Source of the DNA: an uncultured Paracoccaceae bacterium
GTDB taxonomy: Bacteria > Pseudomonadota > Alphaproteobacteria > Rhodobacterales > Rhodobacteraceae
Reading direction: 5' to 3'
Length of the DNA stretch: 6,571 nucleotides
NCBI GenBank assembly: GCA_938038825.1
Contig: CALHST010000275.1
Span: forward strand, 1 to 6,571
The notes beneath the pieces are model-generated. The model made no database searches. It saw only the letters and a program-made list of their open reading frames with translations, and was not told the DNA's origin. The number at the start of each line of letters is the position of its first letter. Position 1 is the stretch's first letter. Made by a program: the position numbers and the translations under genes. Positions 1 through 5,745 of this stretch are shown here, piece after piece.

Positions 1-1
1 A

Positions 2-313
2 TTTGACCAAGGACAACTGTGTGTCGCAGTGATCCAAGTTCAAAAACCGTCCGAGAAAATCCCAGCAATCGAACAAACCTATTCCGCGGGTGCGGTGTGT
101 CTTGCCCTGTTGAATGCAGCTTTGGCTTCCGGCTGGGGCGCAAATTGGTTGTCCGGTTGGCCATCCCATGATCGCGGATTTGTCGAAACCGGCTTGGGCC
201 TTGGCGCACATGAACGGGTTGCAGGCTTCTTGTACCTTGGGACAGAAACTGCCCGCCCACCAGAACGCCCTCGCCCGGGTCTGGACACGATCACAACATG
301 GGTAACGGAATGA
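2..313 (+). CDS. Nitroreductase family protein, C-terminal part (5' end outside window)
   Basis: This is the tail of an FMN-dependent nitroreductase, a family that reduces nitro groups, quinones or similar acceptors with NAD(P)H in the cytoplasm. The frame is open from the left edge (it begins ..FDQGQLCVAV), so the GTG at 29 is an internal codon, not a start. About 103 residues are visible. Features typical of the YdjA/TdsD-like subgroup are the EQ-x-YSAGAVC-x-ALLNAA helix, the GWGANWLSGW segment, and the closing AGFLYLGT ... ERPRPGLD ... W stretch. The flavin-contacting N-terminal arginines and serines lie outside the window, so activity cannot be judged. The gene ends in TGA, which overlaps the ATG of the EI24 gene, so the two are probably cotranscribed and translationally coupled. 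The physiological substrate is unknown. Family assignment is firm; subgroup is from memory of the motif pattern. Confidence 0.85.
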   Translation, partial: FDQGQLCVAVIQVQKPSEKIPAIEQTYSAGAVCLALLNAALASGWGANWLSGWPSHDRGFVETGLGLGAHERVAGFLYLGTETARPPERPRPGLDTITTWVTE

Positions 314-1008
314 TATTCAACGCCTTTACGCTAACACTCGGCCAAATAGGAGACCCACGCTTTCGTCGCGTTTTGTTTCTGGGGTTCGTTTTGACGATCA
401 TTCTGTTGATCGCAGTAACTGCTGCTTTCGTATGGGTCGTCGGGTGGGCAACGGGCGACATCGCATTTCTGAATGACATGACATGGATGCAGGATGTCCT
501 GAAGTGGAGTTCCATTCTGTTTATGGTGGTTCTGTCAGTGGTCATGATGATCCCTGTGGCGTCTATGGTGACCTCATTATTTCTGGAAGACGTCGCCAAA
601 GCCGTCGAATCGCAGCACTATCCAATTTTGCCCCCTGCGACTCCGGTTCCCATCAGTGATGCCATCAGGGATACAGTGAACTTTTTGGGTGTCCTGTTGA
701 TCGCAAACGTCGCCGCAATGATCCTGTATGTTAGTTTACCATTGGCGAATATCTTGATTTTTTGGGGATTAAACGGGTTCTTGCTGGGTCGGGAATATTT
801 CACGTTGGCCGCAACACGCCGCGTAGGTCGCGTTGAGGCAAAGCGTCTACGAAAGAAGCACCGCGGCACAATTTGGCTTGCCGGCACCCTGATGGCGATG
901 CCGCTTACGATTCCGCTGCTGAATTTGATCATTCCAATTCTGGGCGCTGCGACCTTTACGCACCTGTTTCACATGTTGATTGGAACGCGCAGGGATGCCG
1001 CCTACTAG
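310..1008 (+). CDS. EI24 / CysZ-like integral membrane protein
   Basis: A 232-residue protein of the EI24 (formerly DUF540) family, which includes the E. coli sulfate-uptake protein CysZ. In alphaproteobacteria the substrate is not established. Hydrophobic segments lie at about residues 21-45, 64-92, 126-160 and 187-222. A basic cytoplasmic-type loop (RRVGRVEAKRLRKKHRG) separates the last two. The stretch NGFLLGREYF followed by TLAATRR (residues 155-171) is the most recognisable family signature, as is the N-terminal GDPRFRRVL. I chose the ATG at 310 because it makes an ATGA overlap with the upstream stop and gives the usual short N-terminus (MIFNAFTLTLGQ). An ATG at 298 would add only four residues and cannot be excluded. 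Neither start has a strong Shine-Dalgarno sequence, which fits translational coupling to the nitroreductase. The stop TAG overlaps that of the convergent DUF1467 gene. Confidence 0.85.
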   Translation: MIFNAFTLTLGQIGDPRFRRVLFLGFVLTIILLIAVTAAFVWVVGWATGDIAFLNDMTWMQDVLKWSSILFMVVLSVVMMIPVASMVTSLFLEDVAKAVESQHYPILPPATPVPISDAIRDTVNFLGVLLIANVAAMILYVSLPLANILIFWGLNGFLLGREYFTLAATRRVGRVEAKRLRKKHRGTIWLAGTLMAMPLTIPLLNLIIPILGAATFTHLFHMLIGTRRDAAY

Positions 1009-1280
1009 GATGAACCGCTGCCGCGACCAAAAATATCCAAATCATCGATTGTGATCCAACCGGACAGGATTATCCCTGCGATAATGATCCACAAAACGAC
1101 AGACACACCTGTGGTGATCCACGCCTTTTTCTTCAGGTTATGCACCTCGGGAGAACTGGCATGTGTTCCGGGAACGACCTCTCCAACGTCGCCTTGTGTT
1201 TGAAGCCGAATAGGGATCGCGACCAAAAAGACCATGAACCAGATGACCGCAAACAGAACAAAGGCGGAGGTGATGCCCAT
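1005..1280 (-). CDS. DUF1467 family small membrane protein
   Basis: A 91-residue protein with two membrane segments, at about residues 3-24 and 53-77. They are joined by a polar loop containing RLQTQGDVGEVVPGTHASSPE, which resembles the DUF1467 family of alphaproteobacteria. The end is short and polar (DDLDIFGRGSGSS). The function of the family is unknown. The start ATG (1278-1280) directly follows the TAA of mce with no intervening base, so ribosomes finishing mce could reinitiate here. The would-be Shine-Dalgarno region lies inside the mce coding sequence (the last mce codons contain GGAGCAGG). I recall mce and DUF1467 being adjacent in many related genomes, which I could not check here. 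The two-helix topology suggests a small inner-membrane protein. A direct role in methylmalonyl-CoA chemistry is not supported by any visible motif. Confidence 0.85.
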   Translation of the reverse strand: MGITSAFVLFAVIWFMVFLVAIPIRLQTQGDVGEVVPGTHASSPEVHNLKKKAWITTGVSVVLWIIIAGIILSGWITIDDLDIFGRGSGSS

Positions 1281-1685
1281 TTATACCTGCTCCAGCTCTG
1301 TAAGCGTGCCGTTCATGTCTTTTGGGTGCAAAAACAAGACGGGCTTACCATGCGCACCGATTTTGGGCTCCCCCGTACCAAGAACCCGCAAACCCGCGTC
1401 TTTTAGCTTGTCTCGGGCTGCAAGGATGTCTTCCACTTCATAGCAGACATGATGGATGCCACCTGACGGATTCTTGTCCAAAAAGCCCTGAATCGGGCTG
1501 TTATCACCCAAAGGGTACAAAAGCTCGATCTTGGTGTTGGGCAATTCGATAAACACAACTGTTACGCCGTGATCCGGTTCATCTTGTGGCGCTCCGACCT
1601 TGGCACCCAGGGCGCTGCGGTATTGTTCGGATGCGGCTTTTAAATCGGGGACGGCAATCGCCACGTGGTTCAGTCGACCAATCAT
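1281..1685 (-). CDS. mce: Methylmalonyl-CoA epimerase
   Basis: A 134-residue vicinal-oxygen-chelate fold enzyme that interconverts (2S)- and (2R)-methylmalonyl-CoA. It lies in the route from propionyl-CoA to succinyl-CoA, and in alphaproteobacteria is also linked to the ethylmalonyl-CoA pathway. The sequence closely resembles the human and bacterial enzymes: GRLNHVAIAVPDL at residues 3-15, IELLYPLGDNSPI at 53-65, GGIHHVCYEV at 75-84, KIGAHGKP at 108-115 and a closing TELEQ. The metal ligands expected for the family are visible as His7, Glu54, His79 (or His78) and Glu130, and Glu47 sits where a catalytic acid is expected. The frame is open further upstream to an ATG at 1754. I place the start at 1685 because it has AGGGAG about eight bases upstream and gives the usual family length, whereas the extra 23 residues resemble nothing in the family. 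It is the first gene of a two-gene unit with DUF1467. Confidence 0.95.
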   Translation of the reverse strand: MIGRLNHVAIAVPDLKAASEQYRSALGAKVGAPQDEPDHGVTVVFIELPNTKIELLYPLGDNSPIQGFLDKNPSGGIHHVCYEVEDILAARDKLKDAGLRVLGTGEPKIGAHGKPVLFLHPKDMNGTLTELEQV

Positions 1686-1693
1686 TGTCACAG

Positions 1694-1699
1694 CTCCCT
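1694..1699 (-). promoter_or_regulatory. Ribosome binding site deciding the mce start
   Basis: Read on the minus strand this is AGGGAG, followed by CTGTGACA-type spacing of eight bases and then the ATG at 1685. It supports the shorter mce reading over the upstream ATG at 1754. Confidence 0.7.
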
Positions 1700-1715
1700 T
1701 GACCAGCTTTCGTTG

Positions 1716-1744
1716 CTTATGTCGCCAGATAGGGCACCATGCAA
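1716..1744 (-). promoter_or_regulatory. Candidate promoter for mce-DUF1467
   Basis: On the minus strand a TTGCAT hexamer (1739-1744) and a CATAAG hexamer (1716-1721) are separated by 17 bases. They match the sigma-70-type consensus only partly: four of six at -10, and TTG plus a weak remainder at -35. The predicted transcript would begin a short distance upstream of the mce Shine-Dalgarno, giving a leader of roughly 25 bases. This was picked by eye in a divergent intergenic region where a promoter is expected; the exact site is uncertain. Confidence 0.25.
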
Positions 1745-1766
1745 GCTTTGGCAAAAGGGTGCGACG

Positions 1767-1781
1767 TTAACGCGTCATTAG
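1767..1781. promoter_or_regulatory. CtrA-like box (TTAA-N7-TTAG) between mce and the response regulator gene
   Basis: TTAA at 1767-1770 and TTAG at 1778-1781 are spaced by seven bases, one mismatch from the TTAA-N7-TTAA consensus of the alphaproteobacterial regulator CtrA. It is embedded in a partly palindromic stretch (GACG TTAA CGCGTC, 1763-1776). A one-mismatch hit is expected a few times by chance in a window this size, so only the location, about 50-60 bases ahead of the response regulator gene, makes it worth noting. Confidence 0.2.
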
Positions 1782-1829
1782 CGATCAATTCCTAAAGTTT
1801 GAGTCGAACGCTTCTATGGAGACACCAAC

Positions 1830-2549
1830 ATGGACGATCTCGACCCACTCGCATTGCCAATGCGCCCGCCCACATCTGCGCGCCCACTTCTGGGCTTAAC
1901 CGTACTTGTCGTTGAGGACAGTCGCTTTGCATCAGAGGCGCTGCGTTTGCTGTGCCTGCGATCCGGTGCGCGTATTCGGCGAGCAGATTGTCTTAAATCT
2001 GCGCATCGTCACTTGCAGGTATACAGCCCGGCTGTGGCAATCATCGATATCGGCCTTAGGGATGGATGCGGGGCAGATCTGATTGAAGAGCTGGCGCAAG
2101 CCCAGCCGCGCACCAGTGTCGTATTAGGCATGTCTGGCGACCCAGATGGCAGGCGCATCGCAATGCATGCAGGCGCAGACGGTTTTTTGGAAAAGCCGGT
2201 CCTGTCCCTGTCAAACTTTCAAGAAACGATCTTGTCTCATTTGCCGGACGAGCGACAGCCAGCCGGACCTCGTCCCATCAGTTCAGAACAGGTCAATCCA
2301 GACCCGATTGCCTATCAGGACGATTTGGCGCACATGGCGGACATTATCGACAATGCAAAAGACGAACGCACGTTGGATTATGTGACCCAGTTCCTTGCAG
2401 GCGTTGCCCGCAGCGCCCAAGACGACGCGATCTTACAGGCCGTCACCCAACTTGAGGAACGTCGCGCCAACGGAAAACCATCCGGATCTGCAATGTCACA
2501 GCTGGCTGGATTGGTTCAGGAAAGGCTGGAACAAAAGATTGCGATGTAA
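1830..2549 (+). CDS. Response regulator: receiver domain plus uncharacterised helical C-terminal tail
   Basis: A 239-residue cytoplasmic signalling protein. Residues 22-138 form a canonical CheY-like receiver domain. The acidic pair is Glu29-Asp30 (LVVED), the phosphoacceptor is Asp73 (AIIDIGLRDG), the switch serine is Ser102 (GMSGD) and the conserved lysine is Lys122 (FLEKPV). All residues for phosphorylation are present. The first 20 residues are proline-rich. Residues 140-239 are polar and mostly helical in appearance, and I recognise no helix-turn-helix, GGDEF, EAL, HD or phosphatase motif. The output may therefore be protein-protein interaction, or the protein may work as a phosphate relay or sink. 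No histidine kinase is adjacent, so it is an orphan in this window. The start is supported by GGAG at 1818-1821, eight bases ahead of the ATG. The stop TAA directly abuts the stop of the convergent GNAT gene. Confidence 0.88.
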   Translation: MDDLDPLALPMRPPTSARPLLGLTVLVVEDSRFASEALRLLCLRSGARIRRADCLKSAHRHLQVYSPAVAIIDIGLRDGCGADLIEELAQAQPRTSVVLGMSGDPDGRRIAMHAGADGFLEKPVLSLSNFQETILSHLPDERQPAGPRPISSEQVNPDPIAYQDDLAHMADIIDNAKDERTLDYVTQFLAGVARSAQDDAILQAVTQLEERRANGKPSGSAMSQLAGLVQERLEQKIAM

Positions 2550-3275
2550 TCAAAGGCTCAGTGCCGGGTCATCAGAAACCCGAACATGCCGCGTCAAATC
2601 GCCAAGACGTTCTTTTTGAACCCCGTTTTCTGTGAAATTGTCCGGGCTTAGCCAATGACGGAATGCGTCACGCAGAGCAGGCCATTCAGAATCAATCACG
2701 GCAAACCAAGCCGTATCCCGGTTACGTCCTTTGACGACGGTCGCCTGACGAAAAATGCCTTCGAAACTGAAGCCAAGCCTTTGGGCTCCACGTCGTGACG
2801 GAAGATTTAGGGCGTCACATTTCCATTCATACCGTCGATAACCCGCATCAAATGCCCACTGCATCATCAGAAACATCGTTTCGGTCGAAGCCCGCGTGCC
2901 TTGCAACGCTGGGCTGAAATTGATGTGACCGACTTCGATGGATCCCGCGTCAGGTTTGATTCGTAAATAACTTGCAACACCTTCCCACGCACCACTCTCT
3001 TGGTTCATCACTGCATAGAAATGGGGATCGGATGGCACAGCTGCGTCTTTGACCCACCGGTGATATTGTGCCGAAGATGCAAATGGCCCGTAAGGCAGAT
3101 AGCCCCAAACATGATCATTCCCAACATAGGATTGGTACAGTAAAGCTGCGTGCTTTTCTGCACATAACCGTTCGAGGCACACAAAATTTCCGACCATGGG
3201 GTCATCATTGGGAACGGGCGGCGGCGTCCAATCCGCAACCAACGCACCAAAAGAATTTGCCGTCGTTCTACTCAT
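2550..3275 (-). CDS. GNAT family N-acetyltransferase (RimJ/RimL-like)
   Basis: A 241-residue acetyltransferase that would transfer an acetyl group from acetyl-CoA to an amine; the acceptor is unknown. The core runs from about residue 29 (GNFVCLERL) to 197. It includes GHINFSPALQGTRASTE (residues 116-132), the acetyl-CoA pyrophosphate-binding loop region. This is followed by the W(A)FDAGYRRYEWKCDALN strand-helix and SRRGAQRLGFSFEGIFR (160-176), which is the B motif of the RimJ/RimL-like group. VKGRNRDTAWFAVIDSEWP closes the fold. About 40 further residues (DNFTENGVQKERLGD...) form a polar tail that I do not recognise. No clear Shine-Dalgarno precedes the ATG at 3275. A later in-frame ATG (residue 27) lies just before the conserved GNFVCLERL and is the only alternative start I see. 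The first 26 residues resemble the usual proline-rich lead of the family, so I keep the longer form. The gene is divergent from the pilin-like gene. Confidence 0.88.
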   Translation of the reverse strand: MSRTTANSFGALVADWTPPPVPNDDPMVGNFVCLERLCAEKHAALLYQSYVGNDHVWGYLPYGPFASSAQYHRWVKDAAVPSDPHFYAVMNQESGAWEGVASYLRIKPDAGSIEVGHINFSPALQGTRASTETMFLMMQWAFDAGYRRYEWKCDALNLPSRRGAQRLGFSFEGIFRQATVVKGRNRDTAWFAVIDSEWPALRDAFRHWLSPDNFTENGVQKERLGDLTRHVRVSDDPALSL

Positions 3276-3383
3276 GGTGGGTAGCTAGTCTGTAAATTCT
3301 CTAAGTCCAACCCAAATCGCCATATTTTGGCCCCATACGCTTATTAGCAAGACACAGAGGGTCGGAGCGACTACATACACCAG

Positions 3384-3389
3384 TAAGGT
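3384..3389 (+). promoter_or_regulatory. Ribosome binding site supporting the small pilin-like gene
   Basis: TAAGGT, with the GG seven bases ahead of the ATG at 3396. It is the main non-coding evidence that the 58-codon frame behind it is translated. In the 120 bases between the GNAT start and this gene I see no convincing -35/-10 pair in either direction. Confidence 0.6.
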
Positions 3390-3395
3390 AACATT

Positions 3396-3572
3396 ATGCG
3401 AAATCTTTTTAACAAGTTTGCGGTCAAAGAAGACGGCGCGGTTACAGTTGACTGGGTGGTTTTATGCGCCGCAGTTGTCGGACTAGGCGCTGCGCTTGTT
3501 CTTACGGTTGCGAACGCCTCCACCGATTTGAGCGACGGAATTTGGGCCTACATGAACACCATTCGTCCCTGA
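3396..3572 (+). CDS. Flp/Fap-type pilin-like small protein (58 residues)
   Basis: Translation gives a short polar leader (MRNLFNKFAVKEDG), then AVTVDWVVLCAAVVGLGAAL and a C-terminal part ending in YMNTIRP. This is the architecture of Flp-type pilins of Tad systems: a basic leader ending in glycine, prepilin peptidase cleavage after Gly14, and one hydrophobic helix (about residues 16-40) that packs in the fibre. In classical Flp pilins positions +5/+6 of the mature chain are Glu-Tyr; here they are Asp19-Trp20. The acidic residue is thus kept as Asp and the aromatic as Trp. After processing the mature chain would be 44 residues. No other tad/cpa gene (ATPase, secretin, peptidase) is in the window, so it stands alone. 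It is preceded by a plausible ribosome binding site. It could instead be a pilin-like membrane peptide that is not assembled. Coding status is well supported; the pilin role is inferred. Confidence 0.8.
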   Translation: MRNLFNKFAVKEDGAVTVDWVVLCAAVVGLGAALVLTVANASTDLSDGIWAYMNTIRP

Positions 3573-3718
3573 TCCCACAAGACGACAACGATTTATGATG
3601 CAGGTTTTGATACTCGAATCAGGGCCCGTAAAAACAGTGCGCGCGTGATCCGAGAAGTTTGCGGTTAGCGAACAATACCCGTCTGCGCGCCGTTTTCCCA
3701 ACCCCGAAATTTTTCCCC

Positions 3719-3756
3719 AAAAACAAATAAACCCCGAACAGATCCGCCTGTTCGGG
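3719..3756 (-). terminator. Rho-independent terminator of aspS
   Basis: A perfect 9-bp stem (CCCGAACAG at 3733-3741 with CTGTTCGGG at 3748-3756) encloses a 6-base loop. Read on the minus strand, downstream of the aspS stop, it is followed by GTTTATTTGTTTTTG, a good U-run. On the plus strand only AATTATGTTT follows, so it could at best act weakly for the pilin-like gene. The rest of the 3573-3787 gap holds no gene that I can support. Confidence 0.85.
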
Positions 3757-3787
3757 AATTATGTTTAGCAAGAAATCCGAATGATCC

Positions 3788-5563
3788 TCAGTCTTGCGGA
3801 ATCACGCGCAAGCCCAGTTCCATCAGCTGATCTGCCATCGGTTCGGATGGGGCTGACATCATCAGGTCTTCGGCGCGTTGGTTCATCGGGAACAAGATGA
3901 CTTCACGGATATTCTGTTCGTCCGCCAAAAGCATCACAATCCGGTCGATCCCAGCCGCACAACCACCGTGTGGAGGCGCGCCATATTGGAACGCATTCAC
4001 CATGCCGCCAAAGCGCTTTTCGACTTCTTCTTTGGGATAGCCTGCAATTTCGAAGGCTTTGAACATGATCTCGGGTTTGTGGTTCCGTATCGCACCTGAC
4101 ACCAGTTCGTACCCGTTACAGGCCAGGTCATATTGGTAACCCAAAACGTCCAATGGATCACCATTCAACGCGTCCATCCCACCTTGCGGCATCGAAAACG
4201 GGTTGTGTTCAAAGTCGATCTTGCCAGTTTCTTCGTCTTTTTCGTAAATCGGGAAGTCCACGATCCACGCAAAGGCAAAGCGGTCCTTGTCCGTCAGACC
4301 CAGCTCTTCGCCGATATGGTTCCGGGCACGACCCGCCACAGCTTCGAATGATTTTGGTTTGCCGCCCAAGAAGAACGCAGCGTCCCCAACGCCCAACCCA
4401 AGCTGTTCACGTATGGCTTCAGTCCGCTCTGGCCCGATGTTTTTCGCCAAGGGACCTGCAGCCTCCATGCCGTCACCTTGATCGCGCCAGAAGATATAAC
4501 CCATACCGGGAAGGCCTTCTTTTTGCGCGAAGGCGTTCATGCGGTCGCAGAACTTGCGCGATCCACCACCGGGCGCTGGAATGGCGCGGATTTGGGTGCC
4601 CTCTTGTTCCAGAATTTTCGCGAAGATGGCAAAGCCAGAACCTGCAAAGTGATCAGACACGATTTGCATCTTGATCGGGTTGCGCAAGTCCGGCTTGTCC
4701 GAGCCGTACCACAGCGCGGCATCACGATAGCTGATCTGTTCCCATGTCTGGTCCACTTTTCGGCCGCCACCGAACTCCTCAAAGACACCGATCAAGACAG
4801 GTTCAATCGTGTCAAAGATGTCCTGCTGCTCAACAAAGCTCATCTCAAGATCAAGTTGGTAGAAGTCTGTGGGCGAACGGTCGGCGCGCGGGTCTTCATC
4901 GCGGAAACACGGCGCAATCTGGAAGTATTTGTCAAAACCTGACACCATCAACAGCTGTTTGAACTGCTGAGGCGCCTGCGGCAGCGCGTAAAACTTGCCC
5001 GGATGCAAACGCGACGGCACAAGGAAGTCACGTGCACCTTCCGGCGAAGAGGCCGTGATGATCGGTGTTTGATATTCGCGGAATTTCTGGTCCCACATGC
5101 GTTTACGAATGCTCGACACGACGTCCGAACGCAGCATCATGTTGTTCTGCATCTTCTCGCGGCGCAGATCCAGATATCGATAGCGCAGGCGCGTTTCTTC
5201 TGGATATTCTTGGTCACCAAAGACCATCAATGGCAACTCAGCCGCGTCACCAAGAACTTCAACGTCACGCACATAGACTTCGATCTCGCCCGTTGGAATT
5301 TTGGCATTAACAAGCTCTGGATCGCGCGCTTTGACGTTGCCGTCGATGCGGATACACCATTCAGCACGCACCTTTTCCATGTCGGAAAAGACCGGGCTGT
5401 CCGGGTCGCACAAGACTTGCGTCATGCCATAATGATCGCGCAAATCAATGAAAAGGACACCACCGTGATCTCGTACGCGGTGAACCCAACCGGACAGACG
5501 CACGGTCTCTCCGACATTGGCGGAATTCAGTTCAGCGCAAGTCTGGCTGCGATATGCATGCAT
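3788..5563 (-). CDS. aspS: Aspartate--tRNA(Asp/Asn) ligase, bacterial type
   Basis: A 591-residue class II aminoacyl-tRNA synthetase that charges tRNA-Asp with aspartate in the cytoplasm. The N-terminal OB-fold anticodon-binding domain covers about residues 1-105 (SGWVHRVRDHGGVLFIDLRD). The catalytic core follows, with PSRLHPGKFYALPQAPQQFKQ at 183-203 and motif 2 at 220-229 (FRDEDPRADR). The acidic pair Asp238/Glu240 comes next, then the bacterial GAD insertion domain at roughly 290-415. Motif 3 is GAPPHGGCAAGIDR at 528-541, with Arg541. Length is normal for the bacterial type. His33, in RDHGG, is the residue associated with non-discriminating enzymes that also charge tRNA-Asn; discriminating E. 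coli AspRS has Leu there. The start at 5563 has AAAGGA (5571-5576) seven bases upstream. A promoter candidate and a terminator flank the gene, suggesting transcription as a single-gene unit. Confidence 0.97.
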   Translation of the reverse strand: MHAYRSQTCAELNSANVGETVRLSGWVHRVRDHGGVLFIDLRDHYGMTQVLCDPDSPVFSDMEKVRAEWCIRIDGNVKARDPELVNAKIPTGEIEVYVRDVEVLGDAAELPLMVFGDQEYPEETRLRYRYLDLRREKMQNNMMLRSDVVSSIRKRMWDQKFREYQTPIITASSPEGARDFLVPSRLHPGKFYALPQAPQQFKQLLMVSGFDKYFQIAPCFRDEDPRADRSPTDFYQLDLEMSFVEQQDIFDTIEPVLIGVFEEFGGGRKVDQTWEQISYRDAALWYGSDKPDLRNPIKMQIVSDHFAGSGFAIFAKILEQEGTQIRAIPAPGGGSRKFCDRMNAFAQKEGLPGMGYIFWRDQGDGMEAAGPLAKNIGPERTEAIREQLGLGVGDAAFFLGGKPKSFEAVAGRARNHIGEELGLTDKDRFAFAWIVDFPIYEKDEETGKIDFEHNPFSMPQGGMDALNGDPLDVLGYQYDLACNGYELVSGAIRNHKPEIMFKAFEIAGYPKEEVEKRFGGMVNAFQYGAPPHGGCAAGIDRIVMLLADEQNIREVILFPMNQRAEDLMMSAPSEPMADQLMELGLRVIPQD

Positions 5564-5600
5564 GGCGACGTCCTTTAAAGCGTGTCACGGGTCAAGCAGC

Positions 5601-5629
5601 GATACATCCCCCTGCGCGCCAGAAGTCAA
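5601..5629 (-). promoter_or_regulatory. Candidate aspS promoter
   Basis: On the minus strand TTGACT (5624-5629; preceded by C, as in the alphaproteobacterial CTTGAC-type -35) lies 17 bases ahead of TGTATC (5601-5606), a weak -10. It is located 38 bases or more upstream of the start codon, in the gap between the preceding terminator and aspS. A second TTGACC at 5590-5595 has no acceptable -10. The -35 is convincing, the -10 less so. Confidence 0.4.
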
Positions 5630-5680
5630 GTCTGTGTAGATGTGTTTTGCAGCGAAGTGTGGGTTTGGTGGTCATAGGCA

Positions 5681-5723
5681 AAACAAAAAATGCGCCCAAA
5701 TGATCCAAGACCACGGGCGCATT
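5681..5723 (-). terminator. Rho-independent terminator of the VPLPSS-tailed protein gene
   Basis: AATGCGCCC (5689-5697) pairs perfectly over 9 bp with GGGCGCATT (5715-5723) around a 17-base loop. Read on the minus strand, 22 bases after the TAG at 5746, the stem is followed by a run of TTTTTTGTTT (5681-5690). The GC-rich stem plus T-run is a classical intrinsic terminator and separates this gene from aspS, which starts about 120 bases further on. Confidence 0.88.
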
Positions 5724-5745
5724 CCATAAGAATTAGCTATCTAGA

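Noticed and set aside
1686..1754. 23-residue N-terminal extension of mce to the ATG at 1754
   Set aside because: No Shine-Dalgarno there, not conserved in the family as I know it, and the ATG at 1685 has AGGGAG at correct spacing.
3334..3346. Sigma-54-like TTGGCC...CGC upstream of the pilin-like gene
   Set aside because: Spacing between the GG and GC elements is 8 rather than 10 bases.
3657..3673. Small hairpin GTTTGC-GGTTA-GCGAAC after the pilin-like gene
   Set aside because: Only a 6-bp stem with a G-U pair and no T-run behind it, so not a credible terminator.
3483..3701. 72-codon minus-strand frame overlapping the pilin-like gene
   Set aside because: Antisense to the better supported pilin-like gene; no hydrophobic or domain pattern and no ribosome binding site.
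4153..4942. Plus-strand frames of 173 and 154 codons inside aspS
   Set aside because: Antisense shadows of aspS; Arg/Pro/Ser-rich translation with no recognisable domain.
5003..5578. 191-codon plus-strand frame opposite the 5' part of aspS
   Set aside because: It lies fully antisense to the strongly conserved aspS gene, has no family resemblance or ribosome binding site, and its composition follows from aspS codon use.
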